A stretch of 64,000 nucleotides of DNA from Arthrobacter sp. SDTb3-6 (lineage in GTDB: Bacteria > Actinomycetota > Actinomycetes > Actinomycetales > Micrococcaceae), in the NCBI RefSeq assembly GCF_013376095.1, contig NZ_JAAMFN010000020.1, forward strand, positions 1 to 64,000, in the 5' to 3' direction. Numbering within the stretch: the stretch's first letter is position 1; each line of letters begins with the position of its first letter. Positions 1-9,233 of the stretch are shown here, in pieces. The notes beneath the pieces are model-generated. The model was not told the origin of the DNA. It made no database searches and saw nothing but the letters and a program-made list of their open reading frames with translations. The translations under genes were made by a program, and so were the position numbers.

Positions 1-35
1 GCCACCACTGGCCGTAACGCCGCCGCAGAGCCAGC

Positions 36-52
36 CGGGTGCAGGGCACCCG
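36..52. terminator. short hairpin in left-end non-coding stretch
   Basis: A 7-bp perfect stem (CGGGTGC, loop AGG, GCACCCG) lies about 120 nt beyond the stop of the glucosyltransferase gene. There is no U-tract. It could be a distal terminator for that gene. Otherwise I see no gene, RNA or repeat in positions 1-173; the open frame crossing it is a shadow of the reverse-strand gene. Confidence 0.25.
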
Positions 53-173
53 ACCAACAGGGCGGCAAACCCAGGACCAGCCGGACGGCCAACTCAGGAC
101 AGGCATGAATCGCGGACCCAAGGTTGAATACGGGCGCCGATCGATGGCCTGTTACCGGACGGGGTCTAGGAAC

Positions 174-1373
174 CTACTTGGGGAGCACGCTTCGGTATAC
201 GTCCAGGGTCTTCTCAACAATGGACTCCCAAGAAAAGTTCTGCTGAGCCCGGACGCGGCCTTTCTCCCCCATCGAGCGGGCACGGACGGGGTCGCCCACC
301 ACTTCAACCAGGGCCTTGGCAAAGTCGGCAACAAACTTGTCCGGGTCCAGGGGCGTCCCGGTGCCATCGGCAAGCTGTTCCAAGGGCACCAGGAGCCCGG
401 TTTCACCGTGGGCGACAACTTCCGGGATGCCACCAGTCGCGCTGGCCACGACAGCCGCGCCGCAGGCCATCGCCTCGAGATTCACGATGCCGAGGGGCTC
501 GTAAATCGACGGGCAGGCAAAAACGGTCGCATGGCTGAGCACCTGGATCAGTTCATGGCGCGGCAGCATGCGTTCGATGACAATGACACCGTCGCGCTGG
601 GCCTTGAGTCCGTCAATGAGCGAATTCACTTCTGCGCCCAGCTCAGGCGTGTCGGCGGCACCAGCGCACAGGACCAGCTGTACTTCCGGCGGAAGTTCCG
701 CGGCCGCCTTCAACAAGTACGGAACACCTTTTTGCCGGGTGACCCGCCCCACCCACACCACGCTGGGACGGGAAGGATCAATGCCGAGGGTACGGACGAC
801 GTCGTCCTTCCCGTCCCGCTGCCAGGCCTCCACATCGATGCCGTTGTGGATCACCTTGACCTTGTCCGGGTCGACGTCGGGGTAGCTGCGCAGGATGTCC
901 TGACGCATGCCATCGGACACGGCAATGATGGCCGCCGCTGCCTCGTAGGCGGTCTTCTCCACCCAGGACGAGAGGGCGTAGCCGCCGCCGAGCTGCTCCG
1001 CCTTCCAGGGGCGCAGCGGTTCCAGGCTGTGGGCGCTGAGTACGTGGGGAATTCCGTGGAGCAGCGACGCCAGATGCCCGGCCATGTTGGCGTACCAGGT
1101 GTGCGAGTGCACCAAGTCCGCCCCGGCAATGTCCGGCACGATCTGCAGGTCCACTCCCAGCGTCTGCATGGCGGGGTTGGCACCGTCCAGTTCGGGAAGG
1201 TTCCCATAACTCGACACGGTGGCGCCGTGGAAGTCAGGGTCGCGGTCCGCGCCAAAGGCATGGACCCGCAGGTCCACCTTCTCGGCCAGGACGCGGCTGA
1301 GCTCGGCGACGTGGACGCCGGCCCCGCCGTATATTTCGGGTGGAAATTCCTTAGTCACAATATCGATACGCAC
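174..1373 (-). CDS. glgA: ADP-glucose-dependent glucosyltransferase (GlgA/GlgM type)
   Basis: Retaining GT-B glycosyltransferase of about 399 residues that uses ADP-glucose in cytosolic alpha-glucan synthesis. The N-terminus carries the glycine-rich acceptor/donor loop (KEFPPEIYGGAGVHVAEL), and the C-terminal half has the donor-binding E-x7-E region (SIYEPLGIVNLEA). The length matches the short actinobacterial GlgA family, whose Mycobacterium member (Rv1212c, GlgM) makes maltose-1-phosphate rather than elongating glycogen, so either activity is possible. I chose the GTG at 1373 because homology begins there; an upstream in-frame ATG at 1421 adds 16 unconvincing residues. It is divergent from glgC, the usual pairing in this phylum, so substrate supply and use are probably co-regulated from the shared 103-nt gap. 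Confidence 0.9.
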   Translation of the reverse strand: MRIDIVTKEFPPEIYGGAGVHVAELSRVLAEKVDLRVHAFGADRDPDFHGATVSSYGNLPELDGANPAMQTLGVDLQIVPDIAGADLVHSHTWYANMAGHLASLLHGIPHVLSAHSLEPLRPWKAEQLGGGYALSSWVEKTAYEAAAAIIAVSDGMRQDILRSYPDVDPDKVKVIHNGIDVEAWQRDGKDDVVRTLGIDPSRPSVVWVGRVTRQKGVPYLLKAAAELPPEVQLVLCAGAADTPELGAEVNSLIDGLKAQRDGVIVIERMLPRHELIQVLSHATVFACPSIYEPLGIVNLEAMACGAAVVASATGGIPEVVAHGETGLLVPLEQLADGTGTPLDPDKFVADFAKALVEVVGDPVRARSMGEKGRVRAQQNFSWESIVEKTLDVYRSVLPK

Positions 1374-1476
1374 GATCCCAATGTAGTGTCTTCCAACACG
1401 TTGTTCTAGTGTGAAGGACATGGACCCGTTCGCGGGGACTAATTCTAGGCAATTTTAAGCTGTTGGAGGTTGGGGC
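1374..1476. promoter_or_regulatory. divergent glgA/glgC promoter region
   Basis: This 103-nt gap between two divergent genes is richer in A/T than its surroundings. It must hold both promoters. A GGAGG ribosome site sits about 7 nt before the glgC ATG. No -10/-35 pair is convincing enough to place exactly. Confidence 0.5.
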
Positions 1477-2955
1477 ATGTCTGTCAAAAAAGTACTTGCA
1501 ATTGTATTGGCGGGCGGTGAGGGCAAACGTTTGATGCCCTTGACAACAGATCGGGCCAAGCCTGCAGTTCCTTTTGCAGGGTTCCGGCTCGTTGATTTCG
1601 CGCTGTCAAACTTGGTGAATTCCGGGTACTTGAAAATCGTGGTGCTGACGCAATATAAGTCCCACAGCATGGATCAGCACATCTCGCAGACGTGGCGGAT
1701 GTCCACCCAGCTGGGCAACTACGTGGCCAGCGTGCCGGCGCAGCAGCGACGCGGCAAGAGCTGGTTTCTGGGAAGCGCCAATGCGATCTACCAGTCGATG
1801 AACCTGATTGTGGACGCGGCACCGGACATTGTGGTGGTGGTGGGAGCCGACCACGTGTACCGCATGGATTTTGAGCAGATGGTCCAAAGCCACATCAAGT
1901 CCGGGGCCCGGGCCACCGTTGCGGCCGTGCGGCAGCCGCTCAACATGGCCGACCAGTTCGGCGTCATCGAGGTGGACACCGCCACGGACACCGGCGTCAC
2001 CGGGGCACACAAGATCTCAGCCTTCGTGGAAAAGCCGGCATCGACGCCGGGCCTGCCCGAAGCCCCCGACCAGTTCCTGGCGTCCATGGGCAATTATGTC
2101 TTTGACACCGATGCCCTGGTTGAGGCGCTTGAGGAGGACGCCATCAAGAGCGATACCAAAAATGACATGGGCGGGGACATCATCCCGCACTTCGTGGACC
2201 GCGGCGAAGCATACGTCTATGACTTCACCACCAACGACATCCCCGACGCCACGGACAGGGACCGCAACTATTGGCGGGACGTGGGGACAATCGACTCCTA
2301 CTACGACGCCCACATGGACCTGATCTCGCCGCTGCCGGTCTTCAACCTCTACAACAGGTCCTGGCCGATCTACACCCGCAACACGACCTCGCCGCCGGCA
2401 AAGTTTGTCCATGGCCAGAACAACGAGGTGGGAACGGCCCTGGATTCAATCGTGGCGCCGGGCGTGGTGGTTTCCGGAGGCGTGGTGGAAAGCTCAGTGC
2501 TCTCCAACGACGTGTTCGTCGGAGCCGGTGCACGCGTGATCGACTCGGTGGTCATGGACGGCGTGGTGGTGGGCGCAGGTGCCGTGGTGAGACGGGCCAT
2601 CATCGACAAGGCCGTCCGCATTCCCGCCGGGGCCACGATCGGCGTGGACCCGAAACTGGACCTCGCCCGTGGCTTCGCGGTCACCGAATCGGGCCTGACC
2701 GTGCTCCGCAAGGGACAAGTGGTTCCGGCGCCGGATGAGCGCGAGCTGGCCCTGGGCAAGGCCGCCGCCGCCGGGCTGCCCGCCGCCCTGCAACAGGCCA
2801 TTGCCGGGCACCGGGATCCGAACGAAAAGCTTGACGGGCAAGGGGAGGGGCAGCGGATGGCCAACGGCTCTGCGCCCCGGGCGGACGCCGGAGCCGGTGC
2901 CGGCGCAGCACGCGGGTCGGCAGCCAACGGTGAACGGGCTAAAATTGTGGAGTGA
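1477..2955 (+). CDS. glgC: glucose-1-phosphate adenylyltransferase
   Basis: Makes ADP-glucose from glucose-1-phosphate and ATP, the committed step of bacterial glycogen synthesis. The N-terminal nucleotidyltransferase domain shows the signature [12 protein letters not shown], then [14 protein letters not shown], and the sugar-phosphate region FVEKPAS. A left-handed beta-helix of hexapeptide repeats follows from about residue 310 to 410 ([20 protein letters not shown]). At 492 residues it is longer than usual because of a roughly 75-residue Ala/Gly-rich tail after the helix. The ATG at 1477 has a good ribosome site (TTGGAGG). The stop overlaps the GTG of the next gene by 4 nt, which implies translational coupling to the SDR-like protein. 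Confidence 0.95.
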   Translation: MSVKKVLAIVLAGGEGKRLMPLTTDRAKPAVPFAGFRLVDFALSNLVNSGYLKIVVLTQYKSHSMDQHISQTWRMSTQLGNYVASVPAQQRRGKSWFLGSANAIYQSMNLIVDAAPDIVVVVGADHVYRMDFEQMVQSHIKSGARATVAAVRQPLNMADQFGVIEVDTATDTGVTGAHKISAFVEKPASTPGLPEAPDQFLASMGNYVFDTDALVEALEEDAIKSDTKNDMGGDIIPHFVDRGEAYVYDFTTNDIPDATDRDRNYWRDVGTIDSYYDAHMDLISPLPVFNLYNRSWPIYTRNTTSPPAKFVHGQNNEVGTALDSIVAPGVVVSGGVVESSVLSNDVFVGAGARVIDSVVMDGVVVGAGAVVRRAIIDKAVRIPAGATIGVDPKLDLARGFAVTESGLTVLRKGQVVPAPDERELALGKAAAAGLPAALQQAIAGHRDPNEKLDGQGEGQRMANGSAPRADAGAGAGAARGSAANGERAKIVE

Positions 2956-4391
2956 GCGCTGTTGAACTGACCCCCGAAGAAATCCAAAATTGCATTAAAG
3001 TTTTGGAAAACATTCATGTTTATGACGAAGAAAATCCGGACTATGTAAAAATCCGCCGGGCCACCGGGAAAATGTTCAAGGCCGTAAAAAGATACCGCCG
3101 GAATGTTAAAAGGGATGCCGTAAACGATGCGGACCGGGCGGTGCTGGCAAAAACCGCCACCGCCGCCCCGGACCGCATTGACGACGAAACCCGGGGTAAC
3201 AAACTCAAGCCTTCCGCGACCGGGGCGGTGGCGGGAACGCTGCAGCGTTCCCGCCCCTGCTACATCTGCAAACAGCACTACACGCAGGTGGACGCCTTCT
3301 ACCACCAGCTCTGCCCGGAATGCGCAGCCTTCAACCATTCCAAGCGGGACGCCCGCACGGACCTCGGTGGCAAGCGCGCCCTGCTGACGGGCGGCCGGGC
3401 CAAGATCGGCATGTACATTGCCCTGCGGCTGTTGCGGGACGGCGCCCACACCACCATCACCACGCGCTTTCCCAAGGATGCCGCGCGCCGTTTCGCTGCC
3501 ATGGAAGACAGCAGCGACTGGCTGCACCGGCTCCGCATTGTGGGAATCGACCTGCGCGATCCGGCACAGGTCATTGCCCTGACGGACTCCCTCAATGAGG
3601 CCGGCCCGCTGGACATCATCATCAACAATGCAGCACAGACCGTGAGGCGCTCCGGCAATGCCTACAAGCCCCTGGTCGACGCCGAGCTGGAGCCGCTGCC
3701 GGACGACTCCCCCATGCCCGAACTGCTGACCTTTGGGCACGCGCACGACAAGCATCCCCTTGCGCTGGCAGGCCAGATTGCCGCGCATCCGCAGCTGGGC
3801 GGGGATGAGATTGCCGCGCTGGCCCTGTCCATGGGCTCGGCGTCGCTGGAACGCGTGGCGGCCGGCACCGCCATTGACGCCGGCGGGCTGGTGCCCGACG
3901 TCGCCTCCGTCAACAGCTGGACCCAGGTGGTGGACGAGGTGGACCCGCTGGAAATGCTGGAAGTGCAGCTGTGCAACGTCACCGCGCCGTTCCTGCTGGT
4001 TTCCCGCCTGCGGCCGGCGATGGCGGCCTCCCCCGCCCGCCGCAAATACATTGTCAACGTCTCCGCCATGGAGGGCCAGTTCTCCCGTGCCTACAAGGGA
4101 CCCGGCCACCCGCACACCAACATGGCCAAGGCCGCCCTCAACATGCTCACCCGCACCAGCGCCCAGGAAATGCTGGACACGGACGGCATCCTCATGACCG
4201 CCGTGGACACCGGCTGGATCACAGATGAACGCCCCCACTTCACGAAGGTCCGCCTCGCCGAGGAGGGCTTTCACGCGCCGCTGGACCTGGTCGACGGCGC
4301 GGCACGCGTCTACGACCCCATCGTCATGGGCGAGTCCGGGGAGGACCAATACGGCGTATTCCTCAAGGACTACAGGCCGAGCCCGTGGTAG
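2952..4391 (+). CDS. SDR-fold protein with N-terminal zinc ribbon
   Basis: A 479-residue protein in three parts. Residues 1-95 are charged and helical-looking. Residues 103-124 form a C-x2-C-x14-C-x2-C zinc ribbon (C103, C106, C121, C124). From residue 140 there is a Rossmann fold of the short-chain dehydrogenase class. The nucleotide loop reads TGGRAKIG, lacking the middle glycine of the classical TGxxxGxG. INNAA (225-229) and the serine of NVSAMEG (S371) are present, but the catalytic Tyr of Y-x3-K is replaced: T389-N-M-A-K393. Ordinary dehydrogenase activity is therefore doubtful; substrate and role are unknown. The GTG start overlaps glgC's stop (GTGA) and its own end overlaps the permease start. 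The first 100 nt are unusually A/T-rich (39 of 100 bases G/C at 2961-3060). Confidence 0.8.
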   Translation: MSAVELTPEEIQNCIKVLENIHVYDEENPDYVKIRRATGKMFKAVKRYRRNVKRDAVNDADRAVLAKTATAAPDRIDDETRGNKLKPSATGAVAGTLQRSRPCYICKQHYTQVDAFYHQLCPECAAFNHSKRDARTDLGGKRALLTGGRAKIGMYIALRLLRDGAHTTITTRFPKDAARRFAAMEDSSDWLHRLRIVGIDLRDPAQVIALTDSLNEAGPLDIIINNAAQTVRRSGNAYKPLVDAELEPLPDDSPMPELLTFGHAHDKHPLALAGQIAAHPQLGGDEIAALALSMGSASLERVAAGTAIDAGGLVPDVASVNSWTQVVDEVDPLEMLEVQLCNVTAPFLLVSRLRPAMAASPARRKYIVNVSAMEGQFSRAYKGPGHPHTNMAKAALNMLTRTSAQEMLDTDGILMTAVDTGWITDERPHFTKVRLAEEGFHAPLDLVDGAARVYDPIVMGESGEDQYGVFLKDYRPSPW

Positions 4392-5452
4392 GGGAGCTGA
4401 AGGCAGCCCCGGACACCCTGCGGGCACGCACCGCTCCCCTGCTCCCCGGGCTGGCGGCAGCACTCGCCGCCGTGGCCGTAGCGTTGGCCGTCCACGCCGT
4501 GGTGCCGATGATGCCGGCGATGACCATCGCCGTCGTGCTTGGCATTGTGGCGGTCAACCTTCCGGGAACCTCTGCCCTGTGCGAAGGGCCGCTGCGCGCC
4601 GGCCTGAACTTTGCCGGCAAACACCTCATGCGCGTGGGCATTGTCTTCCTGGGCCTGAAGCTGAGCCTGGGCGACATCGCGGCGCTGGGCTGGACCACGG
4701 TGGGAGTGGTGGTGGCCCTGGTGCTGCTCAGCTTTGCCGGCATCTATGCCCTGGGCAGGCTGTTCAGGCTCGACGGCGACCTCCCCCTCCTGATTGCCAC
4801 CGGCTTTTCGATTTGCGGCGCTTCGGCGATCGGTGCCATGGCCGCCGTCAGGGGCACCAAGCACCGTGACACCGTGCTGCCGGTTGCCCTCGTCACGCTG
4901 TGCGGCACGCTCGCCATCGGTGTCCTCCCGCTGCTGATGAACCCCCTCGGCCTGGACGCGCTGCACTTTGGCCAGTGGGTGGGCGCCGGCGTCCACGACG
5001 TGGGACAGGTCGTGGCAACCGCCCAGACCGCCGGGCCGGTGGCGCTGGCCGCGGCCATCATCATCAAGCTCACCCGCGTGGTGCTGCTCGCCCCCATCGT
5101 CGGGGTCGTGGGCGTACTCGAACGACGCCGGCACCGGCTTCGCGGCAACGCGGCCCAGGCCGTGGCCGGGGCGGCCGGCAAGGTGAAGTTCCCGCCCGTC
5201 GTGCCGCTGTTCGTGCTGGGCTTTTTGGCCATGATCCTGCTGCGGACCAGCGGCTGGCTGCCGGCCTGCGCCGTGGCCGCCGGGTCCACGGCGCAGGACA
5301 TTGCGCTGGGGGCGGCCCTCTTTGGCCTTGGTGCCTCGGTGCGCGTGCGCCAGCTCTTCAAGACCGGTGCGCGGGCCACCGTCATGGCGCTGTGCTCGTG
5401 GGCGCTCATTGCGGCTCTTGCCTTTGGGGCCGTCCGCCTCATGGGGCCGTAG
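4385..5452 (+). CDS. YeiH/UPF0324-family putative sulfate exporter
   Basis: Integral membrane protein of 355 residues with about ten hydrophobic segments. It belongs to the conserved YeiH (UPF0324) family by motifs such as GLKLSLGDIAALG, FSICGASAIGA and GVHDVGQVVA. Family members are annotated as putative sulfate exporters of the PSE family on limited evidence, so the substrate is uncertain. The GTG start overlaps the previous stop by 7 nt (4385-4391), placing it as third cistron of the glgC transcript. The functional connection to glycogen or to the SDR protein is not evident from sequence. Confidence 0.8.
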   Translation: MVGELKAAPDTLRARTAPLLPGLAAALAAVAVALAVHAVVPMMPAMTIAVVLGIVAVNLPGTSALCEGPLRAGLNFAGKHLMRVGIVFLGLKLSLGDIAALGWTTVGVVVALVLLSFAGIYALGRLFRLDGDLPLLIATGFSICGASAIGAMAAVRGTKHRDTVLPVALVTLCGTLAIGVLPLLMNPLGLDALHFGQWVGAGVHDVGQVVATAQTAGPVALAAAIIIKLTRVVLLAPIVGVVGVLERRRHRLRGNAAQAVAGAAGKVKFPPVVPLFVLGFLAMILLRTSGWLPACAVAAGSTAQDIALGAALFGLGASVRVRQLFKTGARATVMALCSWALIAALAFGAVRLMGP

Positions 5453-5499
5453 GGTCCGCATTGGGGGCCGCGCAGTGCGGGCGCGTCGGAGGTCCGTGG

Positions 5500-8163
5500 T
5501 TGAATGAACTGGTGTCGAATTCAAACCTCAGCCGTGACGAAGCGGCCACACGGAAATCCCTGGTCAGCGTCCATTCCTACGACGTCCGGGTGGACATCAG
5601 CAACGCAGAAAACCTGGCAGATCCCGGGTTTGCCACCCAAAGCACCATCTCCTTCAGCTGTGCCGAGGCAGGGGCCGGAACCTTCCTGGACTTCATCGGC
5701 CTGGGCATCGAGTCGGTGGTGCTCAACGGGGTTGAACTGGACGTTGCCAAGGTGGTGCAGGACGCCCGGATAGTCCTGCCCGGGCTCGCCCCGGAAAACG
5801 AGGTGGTTGTCCGCGCCACCGCCGCATACTCCACCAGCGGCGAAGGCCTGCACCGCTTCCAGGACCCCGCCGACGGCCGGATTTACACCTACACGCAATA
5901 TGAACCGGCCGACGCCCGCCGCGTGTTCGCCAACTTTGAACAGCCCGACCTCAAGGCACCGTTCACCTTCCACGTCACGGCGCCCGCCCGCTGGGAAGTG
6001 GCGTCCAACCAAACCGTCGCCGGTTACGCCGAGGTTGACGCCGACGTCCAGGACGGCTCCGTTTCGGGATGCTGGGACTTTGCGCCCACGCTGCCGATCT
6101 CCACCTACATCACCACCCTGCTGGCCGGCCCCTATTTCAAGGTCTCGGACCATTTCTCCATGACGTTTGGCCCGGAGAGCGCCCACGCAGGCATGCAGCT
6201 GGACGTACCGCTGACCGCCTATTGCCGCACTTCACTGGCCGCCAACTTTGACACCGACCCGATTTTTGAGGTGACGAAGGCCGGCCTGGCCTATTTCAAC
6301 GAACTGTTTGACTACCCCTACCCGTTCGGCAAGTACGACCAGGCGTTCGTGCCCGAATACAACCTCGGTGCCATGGAAAATCCCGGCCTGGTCACCTTCA
6401 CCGAGTCCTACATCCACACCTCGCGGGCCACGGACACCCAATACCAGCAGCGGGCCAACACCATCATGCACGAGATGGCGCACATGTGGTTTGGCGACCT
6501 GGTGACCATGGGCTGGTGGGACGACCTGTGGCTGAAGGAATCCTTCGCGGACTTCATGGGCCACCTGGCCGTTGCCGACGCAACCGGCTGGGGCAAGAAG
6601 TCCTGGACGCTCTTCGCCAGCCGCCGCAAGGCCTGGGCCTATGTCCAGGACCAGCTGCCCACCACGCACCCCATTGTCGCCGACATTGCGCACCTGGAGG
6701 CCGCCAAGCAGAACTTTGACGGCATCACCTACGCCAAGGGTGCCTCCGTGCTCAAGCAGCTGGTAGCCTACGTGGGCCGGGACGCCTTCATCGCGGGCTC
6801 ACGCGAATACTTCCGCACCCACGAGTACGCCAACACCTCCCTGGACGACCTGCTGCAGCCACTGGGCGCCGCCTCGGGCCGCGACCTTGCCCGGTGGGCC
6901 GCCAGCTGGCTCCAGACCGCAGGGATCTCCACGCTCACGCCCGCCCTCACCGTCACGGACGGCACCGTCGCCTCCTTCTCCATTGCCCAGGAGGCCGTGG
7001 ACCCTGTCACCGGACTTCCCGCCCTCCGCCCGCACCGCCTGTCCGTTGGCCTGTTTAACTTCGGTGCGTCCGTGGACGACGCCGGACGGCTGGTGCGCAC
7101 CCATTCGGCCGTTGTGGACGTGGCCGGGCCGGTGACGGACGTGCCCGAACTGGCCGGACAGCCGGCACCGGCCCTCGTCCTGGTCAACGACCAGGACCTC
7201 AGCTATGCCAAGGTGCGCCTCGATCCCACGTCCCTGGCAACGTCGCTGGCCTCGCTGGGTGCCATCGAGGACCCGCTGGCACGCAGCCTGGTCTGGTCGG
7301 CCTTGTGGAACGCCGTCCGGGATGCGCTGCTGCCTGCCGGCACCTACATTGGGGCCGTGTGCCGGCACGCGGCCGGCGAAGCCGACATCGCGCTCCTGCA
7401 GACCCTGGCCGACAACGCGTGCTTCGCGGCCGGGAACTACGCCGCGCCCGCAGCGCGGGACGGGGTGCAGGCGCAACTGCTGGCCGCCGTCGAACACCAC
7501 CTGGCGGCGGCAGCCCCGGGCAGCGACGAACAGCTGGTGTGGGCGCGGGCCCTGGCGGCGCTGGGACGCAGCACCGACGCTCCCACGGCACACATCAAGG
7601 CGCTGCTGGCCGGCGACCGCGTGCCTGACGGGCTGGATGTCGACACGGAGCTGCGCTGGCTGCTGTGGCAGGCCCTGGCTGCCCGCGGTGAAGCGGACAT
7701 GGCGGAGCTGGACGGGGAATTGGCGCGCAGGATGACGGCGGAGACACGCGCCGCCTGGACCACGGCGGTGGCGGCGCGGCCCGAACCCGCTGCCAAGGCC
7801 GCGGCGTGGGCGGAGGCAGTGGCCGGCACGTCCCTGACCAACGAACTGCTCGGTGCCACCATCGAGGGCTTCATGGTGGGCGGCCATGGGCTGCCCGACC
7901 CGTACGTGGAACCGTATTTTGCGGCGTTGAACGAGGTGTGGGAATCCCGCAGCATTGAGATTGCCGGCAGGATTGTCAGGGGGCTGTTTCCGGCACACCA
8001 GGACCTGGCACCGGGGTCGGCCCCGCTGGCACACCCCGTGGTGCTGCGCACGGATGCCTGGCTGGCCGCCAACACGCACGCCGCCGCCGGGCTGCGCCGC
8101 CTGCTGTTGGAACAGCGGGACCACCTGGTCAGGTCCCTCAAGGCGCAGGCCGCAGCAAGCTAG
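5500..8163 (+). CDS. pepN: aminopeptidase N (M1 family)
   Basis: Cytosolic zinc aminopeptidase of 887 residues, releasing N-terminal amino acids from peptides. It shows the GAMEN exopeptidase motif near residue 290 (GAMENPGLVTF). The zinc site is HEMAH at 324-328 with the third ligand E347 in WLKESFADF. A long C-terminal ERAP1-like helical region follows. The length fits actinobacterial PepN. I chose the TTG at 5500 because GGAGG lies 7 nt upstream (5488-5492). The open frame extends further upstream, but that part only shadows the permease gene. Its stop overlaps the stop of the convergent transporter gene in a shared CTAG. Confidence 0.92.
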   Translation: MNELVSNSNLSRDEAATRKSLVSVHSYDVRVDISNAENLADPGFATQSTISFSCAEAGAGTFLDFIGLGIESVVLNGVELDVAKVVQDARIVLPGLAPENEVVVRATAAYSTSGEGLHRFQDPADGRIYTYTQYEPADARRVFANFEQPDLKAPFTFHVTAPARWEVASNQTVAGYAEVDADVQDGSVSGCWDFAPTLPISTYITTLLAGPYFKVSDHFSMTFGPESAHAGMQLDVPLTAYCRTSLAANFDTDPIFEVTKAGLAYFNELFDYPYPFGKYDQAFVPEYNLGAMENPGLVTFTESYIHTSRATDTQYQQRANTIMHEMAHMWFGDLVTMGWWDDLWLKESFADFMGHLAVADATGWGKKSWTLFASRRKAWAYVQDQLPTTHPIVADIAHLEAAKQNFDGITYAKGASVLKQLVAYVGRDAFIAGSREYFRTHEYANTSLDDLLQPLGAASGRDLARWAASWLQTAGISTLTPALTVTDGTVASFSIAQEAVDPVTGLPALRPHRLSVGLFNFGASVDDAGRLVRTHSAVVDVAGPVTDVPELAGQPAPALVLVNDQDLSYAKVRLDPTSLATSLASLGAIEDPLARSLVWSALWNAVRDALLPAGTYIGAVCRHAAGEADIALLQTLADNACFAAGNYAAPAARDGVQAQLLAAVEHHLAAAAPGSDEQLVWARALAALGRSTDAPTAHIKALLAGDRVPDGLDVDTELRWLLWQALAARGEADMAELDGELARRMTAETRAAWTTAVAARPEPAAKAAAWAEAVAGTSLTNELLGATIEGFMVGGHGLPDPYVEPYFAALNEVWESRSIEIAGRIVRGLFPAHQDLAPGSAPLAHPVVLRTDAWLAANTHAAAGLRRLLLEQRDHLVRSLKAQAAAS

Positions 8164-9233
8164 GGTCCGGACCGGCGCAGCCGTGCCACACCCGCCGCCG
8201 CCCCGCCGGCCGCGACCAGCAGCCAGGCTGCCACGGCAACCCAGTCCGCCCACAGCCCCAGCTGCGCCATGAGCGGCAGGCGGTTCTCCTGGCCAAAGTG
8301 GAACGTGGCCACGGAGAACATCCCCAGGGGGAACACGATCAGCCACAGCGATCCGGCGTACTTCAACGGCACATGCCACAGGATGAGCCGGCACAGGCCG
8401 TAGGCCAGGAGCAACGGCGTCCACCACAGCCCGTACGCCCACAGCAGGTAGCTCACGCCGCCCACGGCCGGTGCCGTGAGCTCCACGACTGGGAGGTTCC
8501 CGGGCAGTCTCAGGATCAGGGCGCCGGCGAGCACCGTGATGGCGGTGGCACCCATGAAGATCCAGTTTGCCGGGACGATGCCGCCGTGCAGTTCCCTGGC
8601 CGTGAGCAGGTGCAGGATCACCAAGGTCGTCAGTGTCAGGTAGAGCATGACGCCGATGCCCCAGAAGGCGAGGGCTGCGGCACTGAGCAGGTGGATGGAA
8701 CCGGAGCCGGTGGCCAGGGTGGCCGCGGCGACGGCCAGCGACTGGGTGGAGACCACCCACAGGAACCAGGTGCCATCCACGGGCAGCAGCCGCGAACGGC
8801 CACACCTCCCCCGCTCCGTGCGCACAATCATGGACAGCGGAATCCCGTATGCCAGGAACAGCCACAGCGGGAGGCTGATGAGGCCCAGCGTCCACGTGAC
8901 CGCCGGCAGGATGGGGTGGAAGCCCGCGCCCACCACGTTCAGGGCGGCAACGCTTGTCAGGTAGCCGAAACCGGCATGGGGGTTGCTGAAGTCGGCCACC
9001 GCATGGTTCCGGCGGGTGGCCAGCCGGCCGGCGAGGCCTGCGGACAGCACCACCAGCCCGGCGGCGGCCACCCAGAGCAGCACCGTGCCGGCGATGTCCC
9101 AGCCCGCGTCCTGCAGCGCCCCGGAGACAATGCCGGTCGCCATGACGAAGGCGAAGGCGCCCGGGGGCTGGTGCTGCCACCAGCTCCGGAGCAGCGCCGC
9201 CGCACGGGGCCCCGGGCGCGATCCGCCGTTCAC
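8160..9233 (-). CDS. TDT-family (TehA/SLAC1-like) transporter
   Basis: Membrane protein of 357 residues with about ten transmembrane helices. The N-terminal pattern PPGAFAFVMATGIVSGAL is typical of the tellurite-resistance/dicarboxylate transporter family (TehA, Mae1, SLAC1-like). Members move dicarboxylates, sulfite or anions, and the substrate cannot be told from sequence. The GTG start overlaps the lipoate ligase stop by 4 nt (GTGA), so the two are cotranscribed. The 3' end is convergent with pepN, sharing the CTAG at 8160-8163. Confidence 0.8.
   Translation of the reverse strand: MNGGSRPGPRAAALLRSWWQHQPPGAFAFVMATGIVSGALQDAGWDIAGTVLLWVAAAGLVVLSAGLAGRLATRRNHAVADFSNPHAGFGYLTSVAALNVVGAGFHPILPAVTWTLGLISLPLWLFLAYGIPLSMIVRTERGRCGRSRLLPVDGTWFLWVVSTQSLAVAAATLATGSGSIHLLSAAALAFWGIGVMLYLTLTTLVILHLLTARELHGGIVPANWIFMGATAITVLAGALILRLPGNLPVVELTAPAVGGVSYLLWAYGLWWTPLLLAYGLCRLILWHVPLKYAGSLWLIVFPLGMFSVATFHFGQENRLPLMAQLGLWADWVAVAAWLLVAAGGAAAGVARLRRSGP

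Noticed and set aside
39..1409. 456-codon open frame on the plus strand at the left end
   Set aside because: It is antisense to the glgA/glgM gene, and its sequence (His/Arg/Gly-rich) has no family signature.
2370..4463. 697-codon open frame on the minus strand
   Set aside because: It lies antisense to glgC and the SDR gene, both with clear family motifs. Its translation is rich in R, G, H and V without domain pattern, as expected from GC-rich third-position bias.
4900..5499. 200-residue N-terminal extension of aminopeptidase N
   Set aside because: The extension is an out-of-frame reading of the upstream permease gene; the TTG at 5500 with GGAGG and the start of M1 homology fit the real start.
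6799..9180. 793-codon open frame on the minus strand
   Set aside because: It overlaps pepN antisense and the TDT transporter in another frame; no recognisable domain and typical shadow composition.
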